Assembly (NCBI RefSeq): GCF_007833165.1
Contig: NZ_VOBQ01000019.1
Location: forward strand, 82,410-146,409
DNA length: 64,000 nt
Source: Caenimonas sedimenti
GTDB taxonomy: Bacteria; Pseudomonadota; Gammaproteobacteria; Burkholderiales; Burkholderiaceae_C
Reading direction: 5' to 3'
This document shows positions 38,614 to 47,358 of the stretch, in pieces; position 1 is the first letter of the stretch; each line of letters begins with the position of its first letter. Position numbers and translations under genes: made by a program. The notes under the pieces are model-generated. The model did not search any database, had not been told where the DNA came from, and saw only the letters and a list, made by a program, of their open reading frames with translations.

Positions 38614-38778
38614 ACTGAAGGTGGCCGCACCATGTGCCCTTCAGGGCCATGGGCAGGCATCCGTCCCGCCCCCGTGGCACTGTCCTACCTGCGATGGCCG
38701 GCCGTTTGGGGCATCATTCATTCGTTCCCGGTGACCCCGGGGGCAACCTCCAGTTAAACAGCGCTTCGGCGCGTTTCG
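38614..38778 (+). ncRNA. Candidate small RNA upstream of a strong terminator
   Basis: This non-coding stretch carries the hairpins CCCGG-N5-CCGGG (38727-38741) and GCGC-TTCG-GCGC (38761-38772, UUCG tetraloop), directly before the terminator at 38779-38805. No ORF of quality covers it. It could be an independent sRNA or just the 3' UTR of the upstream small genes; no promoter was identified with certainty. Confidence 0.3.
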
Positions 38779-38805
38779 CGCCCGGTCCGTCCGGGCGTTT
38801 TCTTT
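38779..38805 (+). terminator. Rho-independent terminator
   Basis: A perfect 7-bp GC stem, CGCCCGG (38779-38785) and CCGGGCG (38791-38797), with a 5-nt loop is followed by TTTTCTTT. The T-tract is on the + strand, so it ends rightward transcription from the 37.7-38.6 kb genes or a small RNA; it is not followed by T on the minus strand. Confidence 0.8.
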
Positions 38806-38811
38806 GGTGCG

Positions 38812-39807
38812 TCACGCCAGCCGGAACTGCCCCTTCTCCGTCCCGTCCGCCCAAGTGCCGGGTTCCGCCTTCCAGGACCCAGGCCCCAGCACGACGGCGG
38901 CCAACTCGTCCAGCCCCACACCCAGCACCTCGATGGCTGCGGCGGCGCCGCCGTCCTCATACCGCGCCGCTTCGCAGAAGCGCGCGAGCAACTCGTAGTC
39001 CTTGTCCAGCAGCTGAACCAGCAGTTTCGCGAGCTCATAGCTGAGGGGCTGGCCGTCGTCGGGCCGCAAGAAGGATTTGCCGCTCCAGAACTCCTGGATC
39101 GTCGACGCATCCCAGAAGCGGCCCATCAGGTATTGCAGTTCCTGCGGCTGGTAGCGCGGACGGGCGGGAACGAACCGGTGCTCGGTGTTGACAGCCAAAC
39201 CTTCGTTCAACCAGGCCGGGATCGGCAGGTGGCGCACCAGGCAATGCGTGAGTTCATGCACCACCACCGGCTCCATCGTTTCGAACGGCCCCTGCGCGAA
39301 GACGAAGTGGCCGTAGCCCGCGTCGACGAACATGCCGCCACTGGTCGCCTCGGGCTGCGAGGATTCGCTTCCGTAGTGCGCGATGTACTGGTAGTACGTC
39401 TCCTCGTCACCGAACACCATCACCACCGTCTTGCCGTGCCCGTGGTCGGCGGCGATGCCGCGCAGCGTGGCGAGCACGCGCTTGCGCGAACGCTCCAGGT
39501 AGTCGAGCAACACGGTCGTGGCACGCGGGGCCAGCGCCGACAGGAGCATGAAGTTCGGCGATTCAACGCGGCCGTAGCCGGTGGGCAGGGCTGCTGAAGT
39601 CGCATCCAGCCAGGCGGCCGCCCAGCCGTTGGCTTGGCGATGCAGCGCGGCATCGTCCCCCTCATCGGGCCAGGTCTGCTGCCGCCAGTCCGGAATGGGC
39701 AGCCGGGTGCCGGCGCGCCAAACGATGCCCTCCTCCATCGCCTCGCTGGTGACCGCCGGCGTGGGCGCCGGGTCCGGCTCACGCTTTCTCTTCAGCCATT
39801 GCAGCAT
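38812..39807 (-). CDS. Zinc metallopeptidase-like protein (peptidase MA-like)
   Basis: The 331-residue protein has HELTH (184-188) followed by AWLNEGLAV (Glu202), a gluzincin-like zinc site with the Glu ligand in the NEG motif. The N-terminal half has an alpha/beta fold with TVVMVFGDEETYYQYI. No signal peptide is seen, so it is probably cytoplasmic. It resembles DUF1570/peptidase-MA proteins of unknown target. The 43-bp gap separates it from the lipoprotein gene behind it on the same strand. Confidence 0.75.
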   Translation of the reverse strand: MLQWLKRKREPDPAPTPAVTSEAMEEGIVWRAGTRLPIPDWRQQTWPDEGDDAALHRQANGWAAAWLDATSAALPTGYGRVESPNFMLLSALAPRATTVLLDYLERSRKRVLATLRGIAADHGHGKTVVMVFGDEETYYQYIAHYGSESSQPEATSGGMFVDAGYGHFVFAQGPFETMEPVVVHELTHCLVRHLPIPAWLNEGLAVNTEHRFVPARPRYQPQELQYLMGRFWDASTIQEFWSGKSFLRPDDGQPLSYELAKLLVQLLDKDYELLARFCEAARYEDGGAAAAIEVLGVGLDELAAVVLGPGSWKAEPGTWADGTEKGQFRLA

Positions 39808-39850
39808 GCCGAATCCCTCCTCGCGGGATTCTAGGCAACGGGCAGCGGGG

Positions 39851-40345
39851 TCAGCGGAAGTTGAACAACCGGTCCCGCACCTCCATGCCCGGATGCGCGC
39901 GCCGCACGATGCCCTGCGGATCGAGGTAGACCCAATAGAACATGTCGGCGCCCTGCACGTCGCGCCAGCGGTAGGTCATGACCGGCCCGTTCCAGCTGGC
40001 GACCCCATCGACCCGCGCGGGCGGGCCGAATTCGCGTTCGATGTCGGCGCGCGTCCATTGACCCGGCACGATGCGGTGGAAGTCGCGCTCGTTGAGCACT
40101 TGCCGGCTGCTGACGACCTTGCCCGCGGCGTCGAGATCGACCATCCAGGCATCCTGCCCGGCCGGCTGCAGCGAGTACTGCAGGCGTTGCCCGCGGCCGG
40201 GCAGTTCCACCACGCGCGTCGGCTGGCCCAGCCGGGCCAGGACTTCCTCGCGGGGCGTTCCGGGGGCGACGCCGGTGGCGGCGTAAGGGGAGGCGCAGGC
40301 GGCCAGGAAAAACGCGGCCGCGAACGGGAAAAGACGTTGGATCAT
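39851..40345 (-). CDS. BamE/SmpA-like lipoprotein
   Basis: The 164-residue precursor has a lipoprotein signal peptide with lipobox LAAC (Cys17) and two BamE/SmpA-like repeats: GTPREEVLARLGQPTRVVEL and later TRADIEREFGPPARVDGVAS. The pattern (T/R)xxEVxxxxGxP is typical of that fold. It is longer than BamE (about 115 residues) because the motif is duplicated. It is probably an outer-membrane lipoprotein; a role in outer-membrane assembly is only suggested. The start at 40345 gives the proper signal peptide. Confidence 0.78.
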   Translation of the reverse strand: MIQRLFPFAAAFFLAACASPYAATGVAPGTPREEVLARLGQPTRVVELPGRGQRLQYSLQPAGQDAWMVDLDAAGKVVSSRQVLNERDFHRIVPGQWTRADIEREFGPPARVDGVASWNGPVMTYRWRDVQGADMFYWVYLDPQGIVRRAHPGMEVRDRLFNFR

Positions 40346-40416
40346 GGAACGTTGGAGTGGAAATGGCGCTTCAGGTTCGCTGCTGAGCACGAGTGGTTCA
40401 CCGCTATCATTTCTGG

Positions 40417-40815
40417 ATGGCCCACAAGATGCACCGCCTGCTGCTCGCCGCGGTGTGCCTCGTCCCGCACCTCTGCTTGGGCCAGGAAGGCACCAGGTCC
40501 GTGCCGCCGGAGTGCGCCAGGTTTCTCGGCTTGTGGTCCGGGACTTTGTCGCTGGGCTTCTACGGCAAGCAGCGCATCCACGTGACGCAGGTCTCCGATC
40601 AATGCGTGGCAACGCTGGCGTACAGCCCGACCGAGGCGATGCCCGAATCGTCTTCGCAAATTCCGATCCAGGCGGGCGTGATGACGTTTGCCTGCAGCGT
40701 GCCCGGAAGCACCTGCCGCCTGGAGGTGAAGGAGGATGCCCTCCACCTCACCGTCACCACGCCTTCCGGATTCGTCAACACGGGCGTTTTCCGCAAGGCG
40801 CCGCCCGGACAGTAG
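40417..40815 (+). CDS. Exported hypothetical protein
   Basis: The 132-residue precursor has a signal peptide (MHRLLLAAVCLVPHLCLGQ in its N-terminal part). The mature part is a probable beta-barrel-like domain with FLGLWSGTLSLGFYGKQRI, two Cys pairs and GFVNTGVFRKAPP. No family recognised. The start could be 40417 or 40429; neither has a clear SD. It is divergent from the BamE-like gene across about 70 bp. Confidence 0.65.
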   Translation: MAHKMHRLLLAAVCLVPHLCLGQEGTRSVPPECARFLGLWSGTLSLGFYGKQRIHVTQVSDQCVATLAYSPTEAMPESSSQIPIQAGVMTFACSVPGSTCRLEVKEDALHLTVTTPSGFVNTGVFRKAPPGQ

Positions 40816-40914
40816 ATACGCTCACATCGCGCGCCGCGGGCCATTCTGGCAAGACTTCTGGGGGCATCGCCACCAACGCTGGCGCCCCGGCAGGGTCTGG
40901 CCTAGACTGAGCCC

Positions 40915-40986
40915 ATGAACCGCCGGCTCCCGACGCCCCAGCTGCCGCACATCGTGCGGCGCTGCCGTGCGCTCGCACTTTCCTGA
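40915..40986 (+). CDS. Possible 23-codon leader ORF before a stem-loop
   Basis: An ORF beginning MNRRLPTP, with five Arg in 23 residues, stops at 40984-40986. The stop is immediately before a perfect 12-bp inverted repeat (40987-41036). A -10-like TAGACT lies at 40903-40908, but the -35 box is weak and there is no SD, so a leaderless start would be required. It may be chance. The position relative to the stem-loop is the reason to list it. Confidence 0.3.
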   Translation: MNRRLPTPQLPHIVRRCRALALS

Positions 40987-41036
40987 GCCCGGCGATTCAC
41001 CTCCTCCCCTTGTAGCGCAACATCGAATCGCCGGGC
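40987..41036 (+). promoter_or_regulatory. Perfect 12-bp inverted repeat in the leader of the rnk-like/USP/mrp cluster
   Basis: GCCCGGCGATTC (40987-40998) and GAATCGCCGGGC (41025-41036) are exactly complementary and are separated by a 26-nt pyrimidine-rich loop that contains CCTCCTCC. The stem has no T-tract after it, so it is not a standard terminator. It lies 70 bp upstream of the GreA/Rnk-like ATG at 41107 and could be an RNA switch, attenuator part or protein-binding site. Confidence 0.5.
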
Positions 41037-41106
41037 CTCGCAAGCGCAGAGTCCCCGCACACGCGTGCTTCACGCACGCGGTGCCCTGCTTGCCAAGGAG
41101 CCCCGC

Positions 41107-41520
41107 ATGGCCGCCGTCCTCGCGCCCGAGCGCACCCTCACCCAGATCGACTACGTCCGCCTCACGCGGCTGCTGACCGAGCAGCCGGCGTCGTTGAATG
41201 CCGGCACCCTCGACGAACTGCTCGCCGTCAGCGAGCTGGTGGCGTCACCCTCCGTGGCGCCCGATGTGGTCACCATGTACAGCCAGATCGTCGTGGCCGA
41301 CGAGACGGATGGCGCGCGCATGAAGATCGCGCTGTGCTACCCCGACCATGCGGAGCCGGCCGCCGGCTTCATCTCCGTGCTGGCGCCGCTCGGCACGGCC
41401 CTCCTGGGCCTGCGCGTCGGCGACGTCGCGCGCTGGGCCGGGCCCGGCGGTCAGCTGCATGCCACCCGCGTGGTCGAGATGCTGTTCCAGCCGGAAGCCA
41501 CCGGCGACTACACGACGTGA
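41107..41520 (+). CDS. Rnk/GreA-C-like nucleoside diphosphate kinase regulator family protein
   Basis: The 137-residue protein has a short helical N-terminus and a GreA/GreB C-terminal FKBP-like domain (VTMYSQIVVADETDGARMKI, ISVLAPLGTALLGLRVGDVA). This two-part form matches Rnk-type proteins, which bind RNA polymerase secondary channel or modulate nucleotide pools. AAGGAG precedes the ATG. It is 8 bp upstream of the universal stress gene and likely co-transcribed. Confidence 0.8.
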   Translation: MAAVLAPERTLTQIDYVRLTRLLTEQPASLNAGTLDELLAVSELVASPSVAPDVVTMYSQIVVADETDGARMKIALCYPDHAEPAAGFISVLAPLGTALLGLRVGDVARWAGPGGQLHATRVVEMLFQPEATGDYTT

Positions 41521-41528
41521 GGCCCACG

Positions 41529-42431
41529 ATGTCGACGGACCAATCCTTCCATCGATGGGTCACGCCGCGCCACATCCTGGTGCTGCATGACCTCACGGCG
41601 CAAGCCGACCAAGCCGCCTGGCGCGCGGGCATGATCGCCCGCGACCAGGGTGCCGACCTGTGCCTGCTGCACGCCGCACGCGAGCCGGCCAATGCGGGAC
41701 GTGCGCGCATCGCCCTGCAGCGGCTCGCGGGTGAACTCGCCGAACGCCTCGGTATGACGGCCGACGTGCGCGTGGTGCATGGCGACCCGGTCGATGCGGT
41801 CATGCGCGCGCGTGCGGACACCAGCATGGTGGTCCTGGGCGCGCGGCGCCGGAACGTGCTGCGCGACTGGATCTTCGGCACCCCCGCCGAGCGGCTGATC
41901 CGCATGGCCGGCCGCCCCGTGCTGGTGGTGAAGAAGCCGGCCACCGCGGGCTACCGCCGCGTGCTGGTACCGGTGGACCTGGGGCCGGGTGCTACGTCCG
42001 CGATCACGGCCGCGACGGCCTTGACGCGCGGCACGCGCATCGACGTGTTCCATTCGCTGGCCGTGCGCCACGAGGTGACGATGCGCGCGGCCGACGTGCC
42101 CGAAGCAGTGGTGCGCGAATACCGGCAACGCAGCGCGGACCGCGCCCGCCAGCGCATCGGCGAACTGATCGGGACGGTGCCGGACGCCGGCTTCTCCGCC
42201 GTGCCATCCATCGGCTTCGGCTACGCGTCGAGCATGGTGCTGGCCAAGGAACAGGCGATGCGCGCGGACCTCGTCGTCATCGGCAAGCGCCGGCGCGGGA
42301 TGCTGGCCGACTTCTTCCTGGGCAGCGTGACGCAGCGCGTGCTGGCCGGCGCGCGTTCCGACGTGCTGGTGCTGCCGGTCGTGGCGAAGGAGGCCGGCGC
42401 CCCGCTGCCTCTCAGTGGCCTCCCGGCTTGA
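41529..42431 (+). CDS. Tandem universal stress protein (UspA-like x2)
   Basis: The 300-residue protein has two Usp domains. The first (about 10-135) ends with VVLGARRRNVLRDWIFGTPAERLIRMA and VLVVKKP; the second (about 140-285) has VLVPVDLGPGATSA and VVIGKRRRGMLADFFLGSVTQRV. The ATP-type motif G-2x-G-9x-G(S/T) is visible in the second copy and less clear in the first. Usp proteins respond to stress and energy state. It lies between the Rnk-like gene and the Mrp operon, 57 bp before mrpA. Confidence 0.85.
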   Translation: MSTDQSFHRWVTPRHILVLHDLTAQADQAAWRAGMIARDQGADLCLLHAAREPANAGRARIALQRLAGELAERLGMTADVRVVHGDPVDAVMRARADTSMVVLGARRRNVLRDWIFGTPAERLIRMAGRPVLVVKKPATAGYRRVLVPVDLGPGATSAITAATALTRGTRIDVFHSLAVRHEVTMRAADVPEAVVREYRQRSADRARQRIGELIGTVPDAGFSAVPSIGFGYASSMVLAKEQAMRADLVVIGKRRRGMLADFFLGSVTQRVLAGARSDVLVLPVVAKEAGAPLPLSGLPA

Positions 42432-42488
42432 GCAAGCCAACGTGCCGCTCTGTCCCGGCGGCCTGGGACATGCCTCTACACTCGGTTC

Positions 42489-45377
42489 ATGTCCCTCTGG
42501 TGGGTGATCGCAGCTCCGTTCCTCGCCAGCGCCGTGGCCGCGGGCATCCCCACGCGGCTGCGCAACCTGCAGGCGGCGCTGGCTGGTGCCGTGGCGCTCG
42601 GCAACGTGGCGGCGCTGGCGGCGTTGTTCCCCGCCGTCGCCGAGGGCAGCGTCATCGAAACGCACTGGGCCTGGCTGCCCAGCCTTGGTGTCGAGCTGAT
42701 CCTGCGAATCGATGGGTTCGCATGGCTCTTCGGCATGCTCGTCAGCGGCATCGGCGCGCTGGTGGTGCTGTATGCGCGGTACTACCTGTCGGCTGACGAT
42801 CCGGCCGCGCGCTTCTACTCCCTGCTGCTGGCCTTCATGGGCGCGATGCTGGGCATCGTGCTGTCGGGCAACCTGGTGCAGCTCGCGGTCTTCTGGGAAC
42901 TCACCAGCGTCCTGTCGTTCCTGCTGATCGGCTACTGGACGCACCGCAAGGATGCGCGGCGCGGCGCGCGCATGGCGCTCGTCGTGACGGCGGCCGGCGG
43001 CCTCTGCCTGCTGGGCGGCGTGGTCCTGCTCGGGCACATCGCCGGCAGTTTCGAATTGAGCGCGGTGCTCGCGGCCGGCGACCGCGTGCGCGCGCACCCG
43101 CTCTACCTGCCCGCCCTGGTGCTGGTGCTGCTGGGCGCGCTGACCAAGAGCGCGCAGTTCCCGTTCCACTTCTGGCTGCCGCACGCGATGGCCGCGCCGA
43201 CGCCGGTGTCGGCCTACCTGCACTCGGCGACCATGGTCAAGGCGGGGGTTTTCCTGCTGGCACGCCTGTGGCCCGTGCTCTCCGGCACGGACGCCTGGTT
43301 CTGGATCGTCGGCGGCGCGGGTCTGACGACCCTGCTCATCGGCGCCTATGCCGCGATGTTCCAGAACGACCTCAAGTCGCTGCTGGCGTATTCGACCATC
43401 AGCCACCTGGGCCTGATCACCCTGCTGCTCGGCATGAACAGCCCGCTGGCTGCCGTCGCCGCCGTCTTCCACATGATGAACCACGCCACGTTCAAGGCTT
43501 CCCTGTTCATGGCGGTGGGGATCATCGACCACGAAACCGGCACGCGGGACATGCGCCGGCTCGACGGCCTGTACCCGTTCATGCCGGGCACCGCCAAGCT
43601 GGCGATGGTGGCCTGCGCCGCGATGGCGGGCGTGCCTTTGCTGAACGGCTTCCTGTCGAAGGAGATGTTCTTCGCGGAAACGCTCTACGTTCAATCGAGC
43701 CCGTGGATCGGGTACGGCCTGCCGTTCGCCGCCACCGTGGCAGGTGTGTTCGCGGTCGTCTATTCATTGCGCTTCGGGCACGACGTCTTCTTCGGCGACC
43801 CGCCGCGCGACTGCCCGCGCGTGCCGCATGAGCCCGCGCGCTGGATGCGCGTGCCGATCGAGCTGCTGGTGGTGACCTGCCTGGTCGTCGGGATCCTGCC
43901 CGAGTGGTCCGTCGGGCCTTTCCTCGCCGCCGCTTCGCGGCCGGTGGTCGGCGGCGACCTGCCGGCCTACAGCCTGGCCATCTGGCACGGCTTCAATGCG
44001 CCATTGCTGATGAGCCTGGTTGCGCTGGCCGCCGGCCTGTCCATCTATGTCGCTTTCGCCGGACGTTTCAAACAGCGCGGGCTGCGGCAGACACCCATCA
44101 TGAACCGGTTCGACGGCAAGCGGATCTTCGAGCGCTGCCTCGCCGTGGCGAGCCTCTCCGCGCGCGCGATTCTCCAGCGTACCAGCAGCCGGCACCTGCA
44201 GGTGCAGATGCTTTGGATGTTCGTCGTGGCCGGCGCGGTCGCCCTCGCTTCGGCGCTCGTCGTGCCGCTCGAATGGGGCGACCGTGCGCGGGTCCCGGCC
44301 ACCGTCGAGTTCGTGCTGCTCTGGACCGTCGGCGGCGCGGCGGCGATCGGTGCGGCGTGGCAGGCCAAGTTCCACCGGCTCATGGCCCTGACGCTGCTGG
44401 GCGTGGTCGGCACCATCGTCTGCCTCACCTTCGCCTGGTTCTCGGCGCCGGACCTGGCCCTGACCCAGCTCGCGGTCGAGGCCGTGACGATGGTGCTGTT
44501 CCTGCTCGGGCTGCGCTGGTTGCCGAAGCGGATCCCGGTCGAGGAAGCGGGGCCGGCGCGGCGGGCGCGCTGGCGGCGCCGCCGCGACTTCCTGCTGGCC
44601 GCCGTCGCCGGCACCGGCATCGCGGCCCTTTCGTACGCGATGCTGACCCGCACCGGCTACCAGAGCATCTCGCCGTACTTCATCCAGAACGCGCTCCCGC
44701 TGGGCGGCGGCACGAACGTCGTGAACGTGATGCTGGTGGACTTCCGCGCGTTCGACACCTTCGGCGAGATCACGGTCCTCGGCACCGTGGCCCTCACCAT
44801 CTACGCGCTGCTGCGGCGGTTCCGGCCGCCGCGCGAAGTCTCGACGCTGCCGCCGCAGCAACAGGCGGTGCCGGCGGACGGCACCACGGACCTCGTCAAG
44901 CCCCAGGAACAGGCGTACAAGGATCCGGCCCAAGGCTACCTGCTGGTGCCGTCGGTGCTGGTGCGCCTGCTGCTGCCCATCGCCATGGTGGTCGCGCTCC
45001 ACCTCTTCCTGCGCGGCCACAACCAGCCGGGCGGTGGCTTCGTTGCGGGGCTGGTGCTCGCCACCGCCTTCATCGCCCAGTACCTCGTCGGCGGCACCGA
45101 CTGGGTCGAGGACCGCCTGGACCTGAACCCGCCGTGGTGGATCGCCGCCGGCCTGCTGCTGGTCGTCGCCACCGGCCTGGGCTCGCTCGCCTGGGGCTAC
45201 CCCTTTCTCACCACGCACACGGCGCACGTCACGCTGCCGTGGTTCGGCCAGCTGCACCTGCCCAGCGCGGCGCTGTTCGATGCCGGCGTGTTCGCCGTCG
45301 TGCTGGGCGCGACGCTGCTGATGCTGACCCCGCTGGCCCACCAGTCGCTGCGGGCTCGCCGCCGGGAGCGCCGCTGA
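42489..45377 (+). CDS. mrpA: Mrp/Pha-type cation/proton antiporter subunit A fused to subunit B
   Basis: The 962-residue inner-membrane protein has the NuoL-like antiporter core with Glu137 (FWELTSVLSFLLIGYW), Lys220 (ALTKSAQFPFHFWLPH) and Lys251, the residues that carry protons in MrpA and complex I. It continues through the MrpA C-terminal part to an MnhB-like domain (LVPSVLVRLLLPIAMVVALH, RGHNQPGGGFVAGLV). The A-B fusion is typical of PhaAB of Rhizobia and Betaproteobacteria. It exchanges Na+ or K+ for H+. Its stop overlaps mrpC by one base. Confidence 0.95.
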   Translation: MSLWWVIAAPFLASAVAAGIPTRLRNLQAALAGAVALGNVAALAALFPAVAEGSVIETHWAWLPSLGVELILRIDGFAWLFGMLVSGIGALVVLYARYYLSADDPAARFYSLLLAFMGAMLGIVLSGNLVQLAVFWELTSVLSFLLIGYWTHRKDARRGARMALVVTAAGGLCLLGGVVLLGHIAGSFELSAVLAAGDRVRAHPLYLPALVLVLLGALTKSAQFPFHFWLPHAMAAPTPVSAYLHSATMVKAGVFLLARLWPVLSGTDAWFWIVGGAGLTTLLIGAYAAMFQNDLKSLLAYSTISHLGLITLLLGMNSPLAAVAAVFHMMNHATFKASLFMAVGIIDHETGTRDMRRLDGLYPFMPGTAKLAMVACAAMAGVPLLNGFLSKEMFFAETLYVQSSPWIGYGLPFAATVAGVFAVVYSLRFGHDVFFGDPPRDCPRVPHEPARWMRVPIELLVVTCLVVGILPEWSVGPFLAAASRPVVGGDLPAYSLAIWHGFNAPLLMSLVALAAGLSIYVAFAGRFKQRGLRQTPIMNRFDGKRIFERCLAVASLSARAILQRTSSRHLQVQMLWMFVVAGAVALASALVVPLEWGDRARVPATVEFVLLWTVGGAAAIGAAWQAKFHRLMALTLLGVVGTIVCLTFAWFSAPDLALTQLAVEAVTMVLFLLGLRWLPKRIPVEEAGPARRARWRRRRDFLLAAVAGTGIAALSYAMLTRTGYQSISPYFIQNALPLGGGTNVVNVMLVDFRAFDTFGEITVLGTVALTIYALLRRFRPPREVSTLPPQQQAVPADGTTDLVKPQEQAYKDPAQGYLLVPSVLVRLLLPIAMVVALHLFLRGHNQPGGGFVAGLVLATAFIAQYLVGGTDWVEDRLDLNPPWWIAAGLLLVVATGLGSLAWGYPFLTTHTAHVTLPWFGQLHLPSAALFDAGVFAVVLGATLLMLTPLAHQSLRARRRERR

Positions 45378-45721
45378 TGGAAGTGATCCTCTCGGTGGCC
45401 ATCGGCGTCCTGGTCGCGGCGGGCGTCTGGCTGGTGCTGCGCCCGCGGACTTTCCAGGTGCTGGTGGGACTTTCGCTGCTTTCGTACGCGACCAACCTGT
45501 TCATCTTCAGCGTGGGCAGCCTCTCGATCGACAAGGAGCCGATCGTGCGCGCCGGCGTCGCGGCCAACCTGCTGAACTACACGGACCCGATGCCCCAGGC
45601 GCTGGTGCTCACCGCGATCGTGATCGGCTTCGCCACCACCGCCTTGTTCCTGGTGGTGCTGCTGGCGCTGCGCGGGCTCACGGACAGCGACCACGTGGAC
45701 GGCAGCGAGGAAGGCATGTGA
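45377..45721 (+). CDS. mrpC: Mrp/Pha antiporter subunit C (NuoK-like)
   Basis: The 114-residue protein has three TM segments and the NuoK-like pattern GLSLLSYATNLFIFSVG and PMPQALVLTAIVIGFATTAL. It contains the conserved DPMPQALVLTAIVI stretch of MrpC. The start overlaps the mrpA stop, and its stop overlaps the GTG of mrpD. Confidence 0.94.
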   Translation: MEVILSVAIGVLVAAGVWLVLRPRTFQVLVGLSLLSYATNLFIFSVGSLSIDKEPIVRAGVAANLLNYTDPMPQALVLTAIVIGFATTALFLVVLLALRGLTDSDHVDGSEEGM

Positions 45722-47358
45722 ACCTCTCCACGCACGCCGTCCTGCTGCCGGTGCTGCTGCCGCTGGTGAGCGCCGCGCTGCTGGTGGTGCTGCCGGACCG
45801 TTTCCGCCTGTTGAAGGCCGGGCTGCACCTGCTGACGATGCTCGCGAGCCTGGCGGTGGCCGTCGTCCTGCTGCTGGGCCTGGACAGCGGCACCACGAAC
45901 GGCACGAAGGTCTATCTCCCCGGCAATTGGCCGGTGCCGTTCGGCATCGTGCTCGTGCTGGACCGGCTGTCGGCCATGATGCTGGTGATGGCCGCGCTGG
46001 CCGGCGTCGGGTCGCTCTTGTTCGCGCTCGCGCGCTGGCACCGCGCGAGCGTGCACTTCCACCCGCTGCTGCAGTTGCAGCTCGCGGGCCTCAACGGCGC
46101 CTTCCTCACCGGCGACCTGTTCAACCTGTTCGTGTTCTTCGAGGTGCTGCTTGCGGCCTCCTACGGCCTCCTGCTGCACGGCGGCGGCTCCCTGCGCGTG
46201 CGCGCGGGACTGCACTACATCGCGATCAACCTGCTGGCATCACTGCTGTTCCTGATCGGCGCGGCGCTGCTCTACGGCGTGACCGGCACGTTGACGATGG
46301 CGGACATCGCACAGAAGCTGCCGCTGGTCCCACCCGCCGACCGCGGGCTGCTGCACGCCGCCGCCGCGTTGCTGGCCGTCGCGTTCCTGGCCAAGGCGGC
46401 GTTCTGGCCCTTGAATTTCTGGTTGCCCTCGGCCTATGCGGCGGCCAGCGCACCGGCCGCGGCCATGTTCGCGATCCTGACCAAGGTGGGGGTCTACGCC
46501 ATCCTGCGCTTGTGGACGCTCTGCTTCCCGGCGACGGCCGGCGACTCTGCGCTGTTCGGCAGCGGCGTGCTGGTCTGGGGCGGCCTCGCCACCATCACCT
46601 TCGGCTCCCTCGGCATGCTGCGGTCGCTGCAGCTCTCCCGCGTGGCCGGCTACAGCGTCATCACTTCCTCCGGCACGGTGATCGCGGCCGCGGGCTTCGA
46701 CCAGCCCGCCCTCACGACCGGTGCGTTGTTCTATCTCGCGAGTTCCACGCTCGGCGCCGCGGCGCTGTTCCTGCTGGTGGAGCTGGTCGAGCGGCAGCGC
46801 CAGGTGGAGGTCGACCCGCCGGCGCCCGACGACGTGGTCGGCCGGCTTCCGGCCTTCACCGAAGAGAAGGCCGCCGCTGATGCCAACCTCGACGACGAGC
46901 AGGGCTTGCTGGTGGGACGCGCCCTGCCCGGCGCGCTGGCCTTCCTGGGCGTCGCGTTCTTCACCTGCATGCTGGTGATTGCCGGCCTGCCGCCACTTTC
47001 CGGCTTCGTGGGCAAGCTCGCGATGCTGCAAGCACTGGCGGCCGGGGCCGCGACCGGTACGTCCGGCAGCGCGGCATGGGTCATGTTCGGCTTGCTGCTG
47101 TTCTCGGGCCTGCTTTCCACTGTGGCCTTGTCACGCGCTTTCATCACGCACTTCTGGGCGACGCAGGACCGCGCGGCGCCCCGCCTGCGCGTGATCGAAG
47201 GCGTCCCGATCGTGCTGCTGCTCGGTGCCTCGATCGCGCTGGCGGTCGGCGGCGAGCGCGCACTCGGCTACGCGCGCGCCGCCGCGGACGGCCTGCACGC
47301 GCCGCAAGGCTACATCGACGCGGTGATGACGACGCAGCCCAGGGCGGCACCACGATGA
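45718..47358 (+). CDS. mrpD: Mrp/Pha antiporter subunit D (NuoM/N-like)
   Basis: The 546-residue protein has about 14 TM segments. It contains FNLFVFFEVLLAASYGLLLHG with the conserved Glu, and AFLAKAAFWPLNFWLPSAYA with the conserved Lys of antiporter-like subunits. GTG at 45718 is the start and overlaps the mrpC stop. It is a second proton-path subunit in the complex. Confidence 0.95.
   Translation: MNLSTHAVLLPVLLPLVSAALLVVLPDRFRLLKAGLHLLTMLASLAVAVVLLLGLDSGTTNGTKVYLPGNWPVPFGIVLVLDRLSAMMLVMAALAGVGSLLFALARWHRASVHFHPLLQLQLAGLNGAFLTGDLFNLFVFFEVLLAASYGLLLHGGGSLRVRAGLHYIAINLLASLLFLIGAALLYGVTGTLTMADIAQKLPLVPPADRGLLHAAAALLAVAFLAKAAFWPLNFWLPSAYAAASAPAAAMFAILTKVGVYAILRLWTLCFPATAGDSALFGSGVLVWGGLATITFGSLGMLRSLQLSRVAGYSVITSSGTVIAAAGFDQPALTTGALFYLASSTLGAAALFLLVELVERQRQVEVDPPAPDDVVGRLPAFTEEKAAADANLDDEQGLLVGRALPGALAFLGVAFFTCMLVIAGLPPLSGFVGKLAMLQALAAGAATGTSGSAAWVMFGLLLFSGLLSTVALSRAFITHFWATQDRAAPRLRVIEGVPIVLLLGASIALAVGGERALGYARAAADGLHAPQGYIDAVMTTQPRAAPR

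Noticed and set aside
42454..42489. TACACT followed after 6 bp by the mrpA ATG, as a leaderless promoter
   Set aside because: No -35-like sequence lies at usable spacing, and mrpA more likely shares the upstream transcript.
41508..43694. Open frame of 728 codons on the - strand
   Set aside because: It is antisense to the USP and mrpA genes and its translation is Arg/His/Gln-rich without domains.
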